Below, piece by piece: positions 12,744 through 21,161 of a stretch of 21,838 bases of DNA; the first letter of the stretch is position 1; each line of letters begins with the position of its first letter. This DNA is from Lachnospiraceae bacterium UBA1712. GTDB lineage: Bacteria; Bacillota; Clostridia; Lachnospirales; Lachnospiraceae. The stretch lies in the NCBI GenBank assembly GCA_002317175.1, contig DCJA01000031.1, forward strand, positions 42,591-64,428. The letters run 5' to 3'. A model generated the notes under the pieces. It saw nothing but the letters and a program-made list of their open reading frames with translations. It did no database searches and was not told the origin of the DNA. Made by a program: the position numbers and the translations under genes.

Positions 12744-15194
12744 ATGTCAGAGAGAATATACATAAACAATGATTGGAAATTTAGTGAAGTTTTTAGTGAC
12801 GAAATGCTGAAAGCAAACTATAACGCGAGAGATTTGCAGGTAGTACGTATTCCGCATACAGTTAAAGAAACTCCTTATCATTATTTTGATGAAAAAGAAT
12901 ATCAGATGATAAGTGCATATATAAGGGAATTGAAAATTCCTAAGGAATGGGCTGATAAAAGTATCAGAATCACACTTGATGGCGTAGCTCATAGTAGTGA
13001 AATCTATATTAACGGTGTAAAGCTTGGGGAGCATCACTGTGGATATACTGCTTACACTGTGGATATCAGCGAGGCAGTAGAGTATGGTAAAGACAATATT
13101 CTGCTTGTTAAAGTGGATAGTCGTGAAGATCAGAACATTCCACCATTCGGATATGTAATCGATTACATGACTTATGGGGGCATCTATAGAGATGTATACT
13201 TGGAAGTATCCGAAAAAACTTATATATCAGATGTATTTGTAACCACAAAGCTGGCTCATAGATATGATACTGAAGAGGGTGAGCGCAGATGTGCGAAGTC
13301 GCAGCTCATTTCCAAGGTCACAATTGAGGGAGCCAAGCCAGGAATGACGGTTCTTCAAAGTGTTGAGTTACCATCAGCTGTTGGTTCAACAATACTTGGA
13401 CTGGAGGAATATGAGATTGCTGAAGCTGATATTGTGGATTCGCGATGTGAGCTTACACTGAGCAGAGCCACAGGAGATGTAGCTCTTTGGGACATAGAGA
13501 ATCCAGCTTTATACAGGGTATCTACAGCTATCATTTCAGATGATAAAGTGGTTGACAGCAATGTCACAAGATACGGATACAGGAAAGCTTCATTTAGAAA
13601 AGACGGATTTTATCTTAATGGTCGAAAGATTAAAATAAGAGGATTAAACAGACATCAGAGTTACGCGTATGTAGGATACGCCATGCCTGAATCTATGCAG
13701 AAACTGGATGCTGATATCCTCAAAAACGAGTTAGGGCTCAATGCAGTAAGAACCTCGCATTATCCTCAGTCACATTATTTTATGGACAGATGTGATGAAC
13801 TGGGACTTCTGGTATTTACTGAGATTCCGGGCTGGCAGCATATCGGTGATGAGGAATGGAAACTGCAGGCAATCAAAAATGTTGAGGACATGATTATTCA
13901 GTATAGGAATCATACTTCTATTATCCTTTGGGGAGTAAGAATTAACGAATCTAAGGATGATGATGAATTCTATACAAGGACCAATGAGCTGGCTCGCAGG
14001 TTTGATCCATCAAGACAGACAGGTGGTGTTAGATGCTACAAGAAGAGCAATCTTTTAGAGGATGTATACACCTACAATGATTTTGTTCATACAGGGAAGA
14101 ATCAGGGCTGTGATAAGAAGAGTGCAGTAACTTCAGATAATGAGAAACCGTATCTTATCTCGGAATACATGGGACATATGTATCCTACCAAGGCTTTTGA
14201 CTGGGAGGAGCACAGGGTTGAGCATGCAATAAGACATGCCAATGTGCTTGAATCGGTTGCTGCACAGTCTGGTATTGCTGGAAGTTTTGGCTGGTGTATG
14301 TTTGACTACAATACCCATAAGGATTTCGGAAGCGGAGACAGGATCTGTTACCACGGAGTAATGGATATGTTTAGAAATCCAAAGCTTGCAGCTGCGGTTT
14401 ATTCAAGTCAGCAGGACGATGAACCTGTGCTGGAACTTAGCTCGTCTATGGATATAGGAGAGCATCCAGGCTGCAATAGAGGCGAGACATATATATTCAC
14501 TAACGCAGACAGCGTACGGATGTACAAGAATGATCATTTCATCAAAGAGTTTACTCATGAGAACAGTGATTACAAGAACCTGGCAAATGCGCCTATCAAG
14601 ATTGATGACTATATAGGAGATCTGCTAGAGGTTAATGAAAATATGCCGCATAAGCAGGCCGAAGAGGTTAAGAGCATCCTCAATGAGGTGGCAAAATTTG
14701 GTCTCTACAACATGTCTAAGCCAGCATATCTAAAGGCAGGTAAGATGATGCTTGTATATCACATGTCGATGGATGATGCTGTAAAGCTTTACAACAAGTA
14801 CATTGGAGACTGGGGTGGTGAATCAACCATCTACAGATTTGAGGCAATCAAGGATGGTGAGATAGTTAAGACTCTTACTAAGGCTCCAATGACTGTGGCT
14901 AAGCTTAAGGTTAATGCAGACCATACTAATCTTGTTGAGAAAAATAGTTATGATGTGGCAGGAATCAGAATAGAAGCAGTTGACGAGAATGGTAACAGAC
15001 TTCCATTTTACAATGACCCGGTTGTGCTTGAGGCAAAGGGACAGATTGAGCTTATCGGACCATCGGTTATTGCAATGTCAGGCGGAATGTTTGGAACCTA
15101 TGTCAGGACGAAGGGGCGAAAGGGAAAAGGTAGCCTGAAGATCAAACTTGGAAACGGAGTGGAAGAGATTGTAGAGTTTGAGGTTAGCAAATAG
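12744..15194 (+). CDS. Glycoside hydrolase family 2 protein, probable beta-galactosidase
   Basis: An 816-residue cytosolic enzyme without signal peptide. It has the GH2 N-terminal jelly-roll sugar-binding domain (about 8-157, with SSEIYINGVKLGEHHCGY), an immunoglobulin-like domain (about 160-280), the TIM barrel (about 282-570) and C-terminal beta domains (about 575-816). The barrel shows RGLNRHQSYAYVG (299-311), NAVRTSHYPQ (333-342), the acid/base region WGVRINES with E402, and the nucleophile region LISEYMGHMYPTK with E474. The acid/base loop is two residues longer than the usual WSLGNE form. The operon context (GalK, GalT, alpha-galactosidase, galactoside-type symporter) argues for beta-galactosidase over beta-glucuronidase or beta-mannosidase. 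It is shorter than E. coli LacZ (1024 residues). The Shine-Dalgarno sequence is AGGAGGG, 5 bases before the ATG. Confidence 0.85.
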   Translation: MSERIYINNDWKFSEVFSDEMLKANYNARDLQVVRIPHTVKETPYHYFDEKEYQMISAYIRELKIPKEWADKSIRITLDGVAHSSEIYINGVKLGEHHCGYTAYTVDISEAVEYGKDNILLVKVDSREDQNIPPFGYVIDYMTYGGIYRDVYLEVSEKTYISDVFVTTKLAHRYDTEEGERRCAKSQLISKVTIEGAKPGMTVLQSVELPSAVGSTILGLEEYEIAEADIVDSRCELTLSRATGDVALWDIENPALYRVSTAIISDDKVVDSNVTRYGYRKASFRKDGFYLNGRKIKIRGLNRHQSYAYVGYAMPESMQKLDADILKNELGLNAVRTSHYPQSHYFMDRCDELGLLVFTEIPGWQHIGDEEWKLQAIKNVEDMIIQYRNHTSIILWGVRINESKDDDEFYTRTNELARRFDPSRQTGGVRCYKKSNLLEDVYTYNDFVHTGKNQGCDKKSAVTSDNEKPYLISEYMGHMYPTKAFDWEEHRVEHAIRHANVLESVAAQSGIAGSFGWCMFDYNTHKDFGSGDRICYHGVMDMFRNPKLAAAVYSSQQDDEPVLELSSSMDIGEHPGCNRGETYIFTNADSVRMYKNDHFIKEFTHENSDYKNLANAPIKIDDYIGDLLEVNENMPHKQAEEVKSILNEVAKFGLYNMSKPAYLKAGKMMLVYHMSMDDAVKLYNKYIGDWGGESTIYRFEAIKDGEIVKTLTKAPMTVAKLKVNADHTNLVEKNSYDVAGIRIEAVDENGNRLPFYNDPVVLEAKGQIELIGPSVIAMSGGMFGTYVRTKGRKGKGSLKIKLGNGVEEIVEFEVSK

Positions 15195-15243
15195 GTATAA
15201 GTAGATTGAAGTTAGCAGGCAGAAGAAAGTATGAGGTGGTTAT

Positions 15244-16617
15244 ATGAAGTTAACAGGAAAAGAGAAGTTGTCCTATGGCCTTGGTGCGGTAGGAAAAGAT
15301 ATGGTGTATATGCTTTCAGCATCATACATTTTGTACTACTACCAGGATATTCTTGGAGTAAGTGCGATTGCCATGGGAATCATACTTATGGCAGCAAGAA
15401 TATTTGACGCGTTTAACGATCCTATAATGGGTGTTATTGTTGCAAAGACCAAGACTAAATGGGGCAAATTCAGACCATGGCTGTTTATCGGTACAGTAAT
15501 CAATGCTGTGATTCTGTATCTGATGTTTGCTGCTCCACCAGCGTTGACAGGTACGGGACTTGTGGCCTATGCAGCAGTAATATATATCCTTTGGGGCGTT
15601 ACCTATACAATGATGGATATACCATTCTGGTCCATGATTCCAGCCTTTACAGACGGTGGCAAGGAGAGAGAAAACCTTACGACTCTTGCGAGAAGCTGTG
15701 CCGGAGTTGGATCGGCTCTTATCACTGTAGTTACTATTATGGCAGTTCAGCTTTTGGGCGCAGGAGATGAGAGAGTTGGTTTCAAGTACTTTGCAGCTAT
15801 TGTAGCAATAATCTTTGTACTATTTATCAGCTTCACCTGTAAGACTATTAAGGAAAAGTCCACAGTTGATATTGATTCGCCTTCTGTAGGAGAGATGTTT
15901 AAGGCACTTTTGCAAAATGACCAGGCCATGGTTGTGGTTGCAGCAATTGTACTTATCAACTGTTCTCTTTATATTACTTCCAATCTTCTTATTTACTTCT
16001 TCAAATATGATGTAGCAGGTGAGAGTTGGTATGGTACATATACACTGTTTAATACCTTTGGTGGTGGTATACAGATACTTTCCATGATGTTATTCCCACT
16101 TATAAGAAAGAAACTCAGTGCAACTCAGGTATTCTATGTAAGTATGGCTTGTGCAATGGTAGGCTATGGTATACTTTTTGTACTTATGTGCCTGGGTGTA
16201 CACCAGCTTCCAATTCTACTGATTCCTGCATTTGCAATATTTGTAGCATTTGGACTTCTAACAGTACTTACAACGGTATTTCTTGCCAACACAGTTGATT
16301 ACGGTGAGCTGAAGAATAGCAGACGTGACGAAAGTGTCATTTTTTCTATGCAGACCTTTGTAGTTAAGCTGGCTTCAGGTGTGGCAGCGTTGGTGGCTTC
16401 CATTTGCCTGGAACTCAGTAATCTCAGCAGCAATACTGACAATGTGGTTACAGAGGCAGCAGGTACTTCTTCGGTAATTATTCTTCGTATGACAATGGCA
16501 GTAATACCTATTATTGGTCTGCTGATTGCATTGATGGTTTTCAAAAAGAAATTTATACTTAATGAAGAAAAGATAGATGAGATTACAGCAGAGCTTAAGG
16601 AGAAGGCTGAAGCGTAG
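15244..16617 (+). CDS. GPH-family sugar:cation symporter (MelB-like)
   Basis: A 457-residue major-facilitator protein of the glycoside-pentoside-hexuronide:cation symporter family with about 12 hydrophobic helices. Its N-terminus, LSYGLGAVGKDMVY, and the RIFDAFNDPIMG segment are diagnostic. The acidic residues important in Salmonella MelB are at almost the same numbers: D19, D55, D59, and D125 for MelB D124, so cation and galactoside binding look intact. It ends with a short charged tail and has no fused EIIA-like domain as in LacS. It lies 49 bases after the GH2 gene and 20 bases before the alpha-galactosidase. It most likely brings melibiose, raffinose, lactose or related galactosides into the cell with Na+ or H+. 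Confidence 0.9.
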   Translation: MKLTGKEKLSYGLGAVGKDMVYMLSASYILYYYQDILGVSAIAMGIILMAARIFDAFNDPIMGVIVAKTKTKWGKFRPWLFIGTVINAVILYLMFAAPPALTGTGLVAYAAVIYILWGVTYTMMDIPFWSMIPAFTDGGKERENLTTLARSCAGVGSALITVVTIMAVQLLGAGDERVGFKYFAAIVAIIFVLFISFTCKTIKEKSTVDIDSPSVGEMFKALLQNDQAMVVVAAIVLINCSLYITSNLLIYFFKYDVAGESWYGTYTLFNTFGGGIQILSMMLFPLIRKKLSATQVFYVSMACAMVGYGILFVLMCLGVHQLPILLIPAFAIFVAFGLLTVLTTVFLANTVDYGELKNSRRDESVIFSMQTFVVKLASGVAALVASICLELSNLSSNTDNVVTEAAGTSSVIILRMTMAVIPIIGLLIALMVFKKKFILNEEKIDEITAELKEKAEA

Positions 16618-16637
16618 GTATTAATAGGGGTGAATAA

Positions 16638-19031
16638 ATGATTATATGTGAAAACAAGCATTTCGTGCTTAGTACAAAATCAACTACATATGCTTTCTGG
16701 GTACTTCCAACAGGACAGCTGGAGCATCTGTATTATGGAAAGAAAATTAAGTTTGGTCCTGGCCTTCAGGGCATTGATACATTAAAGGAGCAGTGGGCAT
16801 TTGCACCAGGCAATACGGTTGTATATGATAACGACCATTGGGAATATACTCTGGAAAATGTGAGACTTGAGATGTCTACACTTGGCCATGGTGACTACAG
16901 GGAACCACTAGTATGCATCACTCATGCAGACGGTGGCAGAACCTCTGACTTTTTATACAGTGATTACAAGGTAATAAAGGGCAGAACTGAATTAAAGGAT
17001 ATGCCGACTTCTTATGGAACAGAGGATGAAGTAGAAGAACTCACAATTGTTCTTAAAGACAAGAATTACAATACTGAGCTGGAACTTCGTTACTGCGTTT
17101 ACGAAGAAAAGGATGTTATCACAAGAACAGCAGTACTTAGAAACTGCGGCAAGAATGACATCACTGTCACTCGCCTTATGAGTATGATGCTTGATATGAA
17201 GGACTCTGATTATGAGCTTACTACCTTCCACGGAGCCTGGGTAAGGGAAATGGGCCGAGACAGAAGACATGTAAGTCATGGCAAATACGTGGGCGGTACA
17301 ATGTCTGGTGTAAGCTCTAATAAATGCAATCCGCTAATGCTTCTTTCAAAGCCAGGGACAACACAGAATAAGGGTGGTGTATACGGCTTTAACCTCGTCT
17401 ACAGTGGCAATCATGCTGAAATAGTTGAGATTGGATCACATGATAAATTAAGAGTAATGAACGGCATTCAGCCAGAGGGATTTAGCTATCTTTTAAAAGA
17501 AGGTGAAACTCTTGAGGCTCCTGAGGCGGTTATGACATATTCGGAAAATGGTTTCAATGGAATGAGTGGAAACATGCACGCATTTATCAGAAATCATATT
17601 GTAAGAGGAGAATGGAAGAACAAGGTTAGACCAATTCTTCTTAACAGCTGGGAAGCAGCATACTTCGATATCAATGAGAGCAAGCTGGTTAAGCTTGCCA
17701 AGGCAGCAGCTAAAGTGGGCATCGAGCTTCTGGTTATGGATGATGGCTGGTTTGGCGAGAGAAATGATGACAGACGTTCTCTTGGTGACTGGGTGCCAGA
17801 CAAGAAAAAACTTCCTAATGGACTTAAAGGCCTGTGCGATAAAATCAACGAGGCTGGAGTGGATTTTGGTATCTGGGTTGAACCAGAGATGGTCAATGTG
17901 GACAGTAACTTATACAGAGCACATCCAGACTGGTGCCTTGCAGTTCCAGGAATCAATCATTCCGAAGGAAGAAGTCAGCGAGTTCTTGATCTTTGCAGAG
18001 AGGATGTTCAGGACTACATTATTGATGCAATGTCAGAGGTGTTTGGAAGTGCAAACATAGCCTATGTTAAGTGGGATATGAACAGACCTATTACAGACTA
18101 TTATTCAGAAAGTCTGCCAGCTGACAGACAGGGAGAAGTGGCTCACCGTTATGTACTTGGTCTTTACAGAATTATGAAGACACTTACAGAGAAGTTTCCT
18201 CACATTCTATTCGAGGGATGTTCTTCTGGTGGTAACCGTTTTGACCTTGGTATATTAAGCTATTTCCCACAAATCTGGGGAAGTGATAATACAGATGCAA
18301 TTTGCAGAGCCTCTATTCAGGATGGATATAGCTATGGCTATCCACCAGAGACAATCGGGGCACATGTTTCAAACTGTCCAAATCATCAGACTTTAAGAGA
18401 GACACCACTTGAGACAAGATTTGCTATTGCAAGCTTTGGCGCATTTGGTTACGAATGCAATCTGTGTGATATGAGCAGGGAAGAACTTGCTGCAATTGCG
18501 GTTCAGGTTGCACTGTATAAAGATATGCGACAGACTATTCAGTTTGGTACCATGTATCGCGGACGATCATTTTATTCAGGAGCATTGTCTCAGATGCATG
18601 AGGCAATGGATGATAATATTTGCGAATGGACTGTTGTATCACCAGATAAGAGCAAAGCGGTTGGTATGATCGCCCAGACACTGGTTAAGGCAAACTGGCC
18701 ATATCAGTATTACAAGCCAGTAGGACTCGACCCTGATGCGCTATATCATTTTACCAATAGATTTTTGAAGCACAATATCAAGGAGTTTGGAGATCTGGTT
18801 AATCAGGTTGCTCCTGTGCATGTTCGCCAGGATTCCCTCCTTCACAATGTGCTGGCACGTATGATTAAGATGGATGGTGAGAAGGAAGATATCACAGCCT
18901 ACGGAGATGTATTTATGGAAGCTGGCATTAACTTAAAGCCTGGTTTCGGTGGCACTGGATATGATGACAGGGTTCGTTTCTTCCCAGACTTTGCTTCAAG
19001 ACTTTACTTTATGGATAAAGTTGAGGAATAA
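16638..19031 (+). CDS. aga: Alpha-galactosidase, glycoside hydrolase family 36
   Basis: A 797-residue cytosolic enzyme that removes alpha-1,6-linked galactose from melibiose and raffinose-family sugars. An N-terminal beta-sandwich (to about 330) precedes the TIM barrel, which begins with PILLNSWEAAYFD (332-344). Key segments are LVMDDGWFG (365-373), WVEPEMVN (413-420), YVKWDMNR (476-483) with nucleophile D480, FEGCSSGGNRFD (525-536) and WGSDNTDA (547-554) with acid/base D550. These are nearly the numbers known for the Lactobacillus acidophilus enzyme (D482 and D548), placing it in the tetrameric, roughly 730-residue GH36 group, slightly longer than usual. There is no signal peptide, so its substrate must be imported, fitting the symporter gene 20 bases upstream. 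It is the last gene before a strong terminator. Confidence 0.95.
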   Translation: MIICENKHFVLSTKSTTYAFWVLPTGQLEHLYYGKKIKFGPGLQGIDTLKEQWAFAPGNTVVYDNDHWEYTLENVRLEMSTLGHGDYREPLVCITHADGGRTSDFLYSDYKVIKGRTELKDMPTSYGTEDEVEELTIVLKDKNYNTELELRYCVYEEKDVITRTAVLRNCGKNDITVTRLMSMMLDMKDSDYELTTFHGAWVREMGRDRRHVSHGKYVGGTMSGVSSNKCNPLMLLSKPGTTQNKGGVYGFNLVYSGNHAEIVEIGSHDKLRVMNGIQPEGFSYLLKEGETLEAPEAVMTYSENGFNGMSGNMHAFIRNHIVRGEWKNKVRPILLNSWEAAYFDINESKLVKLAKAAAKVGIELLVMDDGWFGERNDDRRSLGDWVPDKKKLPNGLKGLCDKINEAGVDFGIWVEPEMVNVDSNLYRAHPDWCLAVPGINHSEGRSQRVLDLCREDVQDYIIDAMSEVFGSANIAYVKWDMNRPITDYYSESLPADRQGEVAHRYVLGLYRIMKTLTEKFPHILFEGCSSGGNRFDLGILSYFPQIWGSDNTDAICRASIQDGYSYGYPPETIGAHVSNCPNHQTLRETPLETRFAIASFGAFGYECNLCDMSREELAAIAVQVALYKDMRQTIQFGTMYRGRSFYSGALSQMHEAMDDNICEWTVVSPDKSKAVGMIAQTLVKANWPYQYYKPVGLDPDALYHFTNRFLKHNIKEFGDLVNQVAPVHVRQDSLLHNVLARMIKMDGEKEDITAYGDVFMEAGINLKPGFGGTGYDDRVRFFPDFASRLYFMDKVEE

Positions 19032-19040
19032 ATGAATTTG

Positions 19041-19076
19041 ATCGGTAAACCTGCAGATGTGGGTTTACCGGTTTTT
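19041..19076 (+). terminator. Rho-independent terminator of the galactoside operon
   Basis: The stem CGGTAAACC (19043-19051) pairs with GGTTTACCG (19062-19070), extendable by A-T, T-G and T-G pairs, around a loop of about 8 bases, and is followed by TTTTT (19072-19076). It begins 10 bases after the alpha-galactosidase stop codon. Confidence 0.9.
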
Positions 19077-19100
19077 ATTTGGAATTATTTATTCTATAAT
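19072..19100 (+). promoter_or_regulatory. Candidate promoter for the lipoprotein gene
   Basis: A perfect TATAAT at 19095-19100 lies 47 bases before the next start codon. The -35 position (TTTTTA, 19072-19077, 17-base spacer) is weak and is part of the terminator tail, so only the -10 box is convincing. Confidence 0.4.
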
Positions 19101-19146
19101 AGTACAGGGCATATCCTGTAAAGGTGTATCAGAAAAGGTGTAGGTA

Positions 19147-19761
19147 ATGAAAAAGAATTATTATCTTAAATCCATAATAATAGTCACAGTGATTATAATC
19201 ACATGCGGTTTATGCGGGTGTGGAATATTTACTTCCGTTGATGAAGCACTCAAAGCCAACAAAACAAAATCAGACGATAAATATTATGCAAATAGAAATG
19301 TGCCAGCAGTAGATTTGGATTTGGAAGTTACATGTGTTGGTGACGAATCGAAATTCAATAAGGATTTGCGAGTTAGCAGATGTGTATATAAGTATCTTGA
19401 AGAAGGTGACAAAAGCAGTCTTAAAAAGATGTTCGCAAAGTCGGTTATTGAGGATAAGGAAAATGAGATTGATAGGGGATTAGATGAACTGATAGACTAC
19501 TATAATGATCTTGAGATTGATGGCTATCTGGTGGAATCAAATAGTGAGTATGAGGTCAATAAAGTTAATCCTAAAGTAAGAAATATTGAGTACACATATC
19601 ACACCAGTTTTAATTACAATGGTGACAGATATATATTAGACATTATGTATGTGGATTATTCACTTAACGATGATGACTTAATTGGCGTGCATGGCCTCAG
19701 ACTGAAAAATCGTGATAAAGATGAAACGGTTGTAGTTAATACAATTGAAACTGACATATAA
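19147..19761 (+). CDS. Predicted lipoprotein, DUF5104-like
   Basis: A 204-residue protein with a lipoprotein signal: charged MKKNYYLK, a hydrophobic core, and a lipobox LCGC with lipidated C25. It is therefore predicted to be anchored on the outer face of the membrane. The mature part has a helical segment rich in charge (RCVYKYLEEGDKSSLKKMF, about 78-96), then GLDELIDYY and a beta-rich end with YHTSFNYNGDRYILDIMYVDY and GVHGLRL. This order resembles DUF5104 lipoproteins of Clostridia, a family of unknown function; I am only moderately sure of that assignment. The Shine-Dalgarno sequence is AAAAGGTGTAGG. The last 13 codons and stop are the first copy of a 43-bp tandem repeat that continues beyond the gene. 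Confidence 0.75.
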   Translation: MKKNYYLKSIIIVTVIIITCGLCGCGIFTSVDEALKANKTKSDDKYYANRNVPAVDLDLEVTCVGDESKFNKDLRVSRCVYKYLEEGDKSSLKKMFAKSVIEDKENEIDRGLDELIDYYNDLEIDGYLVESNSEYEVNKVNPKVRNIEYTYHTSFNYNGDRYILDIMYVDYSLNDDDLIGVHGLRLKNRDKDETVVVNTIETDI

Positions 19762-19848
19762 CGATGAGACAGTCATGGTTAATACAATTGAGACTGATAT
19801 ATAACGACGTGACAGTCATGGTTAATACAATCGCAGCTGATATATACA
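19720..19848 (+). repeat. Three tandem 43-bp repeats spanning the end of the lipoprotein gene
   Basis: Copies lie at 19720-19762, 19763-19805 and 19806-19848, all containing GTTAATACAAT. Copy 1 encodes DETVVVNTIETDI and the TAA stop. Copy 2, which is untranslated, would read DETVMVNTIETDI and TAA. Copy 3 is more diverged (DVTVMVNTIAADIY). Copies 1 and 2 differ at seven bases, all transitions, six of them in third codon positions of the coding frame. The period is not a multiple of three, so copies 2 and 3 are out of frame with the gene. Confidence 0.9.
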
Positions 19849-19913
19849 ATGGGAAATGTCAGGACGAATGTGTTTTATATATAGCTTAACTATGAAAAAG
19901 TGTGGTTTGAAAA

Positions 19914-20435
19914 ATGAGAATAGAGACAGATAATTTATTGATTCGTTCCATTGAACATGGGGATGAGAAAGTCTTTGCAGAAATGGCAAAAGACGGGAGT
20001 CTTTATGATATAGGGTTTGATGAGGGCTGCGAATCCTGGATAGGAAAATGGATAGAGGATGCAGTTTCGTTAAGCGTGAACGATGATCCGAAAATAGAGT
20101 ATATTGCTTGTACGGTATGTCTGAAAGAATCAAAAGAGATAATTGGTTCTGTTGGATGTTCTTATTATGAAGATTTGGATGAAGTTGGCATCACTTATTT
20201 TGTGGGACAGCAGTATCGTGGGAAGGGCTACGCTGCTGAAAGTGTTGCGGCGTATATGAAATATTTTTTTGATCATTATTCAATTGATAAGATGATAGCA
20301 ACAATTCGTGAAGCCAATCCTGCTTCCTGGAAAACTGTGGAGAAATGTGAATATAGACTTGTAGAGACAAAGATGTACCAGGACATCAATGATGATGAGC
20401 CACAGTTGTATAGATTTTACGAGTTTAGAAAATAG
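19914..20435 (+). CDS. GNAT-family N-acetyltransferase
   Basis: A 173-residue cytosolic protein of the RimJ/RimL-like GNAT group, which moves acetyl from acetyl-CoA to an amine. The start (RIETDNLLIRSIEHGDEKVF) is the usual beta1-alpha1 opening. The acetyl-CoA pyrophosphate loop is QQYRGKGYAAE (about residues 99-109), and the ATIREANPASWKTVEKCEYR segment (about 129-148) matches the late strand and helix with the conserved asparagine. The substrate cannot be deduced. The Shine-Dalgarno sequence before the ATG is poor, suggesting low expression. It is preceded by the 43-bp repeat array and followed 44 bases later by the ankyrin-like lipoprotein gene. Confidence 0.85.
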   Translation: MRIETDNLLIRSIEHGDEKVFAEMAKDGSLYDIGFDEGCESWIGKWIEDAVSLSVNDDPKIEYIACTVCLKESKEIIGSVGCSYYEDLDEVGITYFVGQQYRGKGYAAESVAAYMKYFFDHYSIDKMIATIREANPASWKTVEKCEYRLVETKMYQDINDDEPQLYRFYEFRK

Positions 20436-20479
20436 CGGTGTTGACGCTGTACAACAAAGTGATGACCGAGGGTGTGAAG

Positions 20480-21073
20480 ATGAAAAAGATATGTGTTTTA
20501 TTAAGTTTAATAATGTGCTCATTTTTATTAGTTTCATGTGCCGGAGACGACACATACAAATTAGCGAAGAAAATATATGAGTATAAACTTACTGGAAATG
20601 GTTATGAGCAGGCTCTTGGGATGGCGCAGAAGGGTGACTATGACGCTAACTGCGAAGCGTGTTTTAAGGGCATGGATACAGAGCAAATCTCTCTGTTTGC
20701 ATATGCCTGTAAGGTCGATTACGAGATTGCTAAAGCAGTGTACGCAAATGGTGCCGATATAGAGTCTTCAAATTCTGAGTTTTTTGAAACACCTTTGCTG
20801 GCTGCCCTTGAAGGCAATCGAAATAACACGGAAATGATATACTGGCTGATTGATGAGGGGGCAGATATTAATGCAGTCGCATTTGACAAATGCTGCGTAT
20901 TTCATTATTTGAGATTTTGGGATGATAATGCCAAAACTCAGGAACTCATCAAATATTTCAGGGAAAACTGTGATATGGACTACCTTGAGAAGAGCACTGA
21001 AGGTACAGTGTTTGCTAAATGGGATGAAATGTGGGATGAAAATGGGGAATTCATTTTCTATGAGAGAGAATAA
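20480..21073 (+). CDS. Lipoprotein with ankyrin-like repeats
   Basis: A 197-residue protein starting at the ATG at 20480, which has GAGGGTG upstream and opens a classic lipoprotein signal: MKKICVLL, hydrophobic core, lipobox LVSC with lipidated C20. An in-frame GTG at 20438 would put 14 extra residues before the signal and is unlikely. The mature part carries ankyrin-like helices: FAYACKVDYEIAKAVYANGADI (in two runs, about 73-94) and TPLLAALEGNRNNTEMIYWLIDEGADINA (about 104-132), with a third degenerate unit to about 165. Such repeats usually bind proteins. No enzymatic domain is visible. Residues 58-164 contain six cysteines, many for an exposed protein. The partner is unknown. Confidence 0.75.
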   Translation: MKKICVLLSLIMCSFLLVSCAGDDTYKLAKKIYEYKLTGNGYEQALGMAQKGDYDANCEACFKGMDTEQISLFAYACKVDYEIAKAVYANGADIESSNSEFFETPLLAALEGNRNNTEMIYWLIDEGADINAVAFDKCCVFHYLRFWDDNAKTQELIKYFRENCDMDYLEKSTEGTVFAKWDEMWDENGEFIFYERE

Positions 21074-21084
21074 GCTACATTTTG

Positions 21085-21113
21085 TTTACTTTTTGCCTAA
21101 AATATCTTATTCT
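21085..21113 (+). promoter_or_regulatory. Weak promoter candidate upstream of the phosphofructokinase gene
   Basis: TTTACT (21085-21090) and TATTCT (21108-21113) are 17 bases apart, with four of six consensus matches each, 48 bases before the start codon. No terminator separates it from the preceding lipoprotein gene, so read-through is possible. Confidence 0.35.
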
Positions 21114-21161
21114 ATAGGTTAGATGAAATTTTTTAATATTTATTATAAAGGAGTATGAATT

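Noticed and set aside
17594..17956. 120-codon open frame on the minus strand inside the alpha-galactosidase gene
   Set aside because: It is antisense to the catalytic domain and has low-complexity composition with no domain; the same applies to 16299-16661 and 7057-7416.
19818..19889. Short ORF starting in repeat copy 3 (MVNTIAAD...)
   Set aside because: It has no ribosome binding site, and its similarity to the lipoprotein end is explained by the tandem duplication.
19892..19933. 13-codon mini-ORF (MKKCGLKNENRDR) overlapping the GNAT start
   Set aside because: It has no Shine-Dalgarno sequence and could arise by chance; a coupling role cannot be supported.
20438..20479. GTG at 20438 as start of the ankyrin-like lipoprotein
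   Set aside because: It would place 14 polar residues before a complete lipoprotein signal that starts at the ATG at 20480 with its own Shine-Dalgarno sequence.
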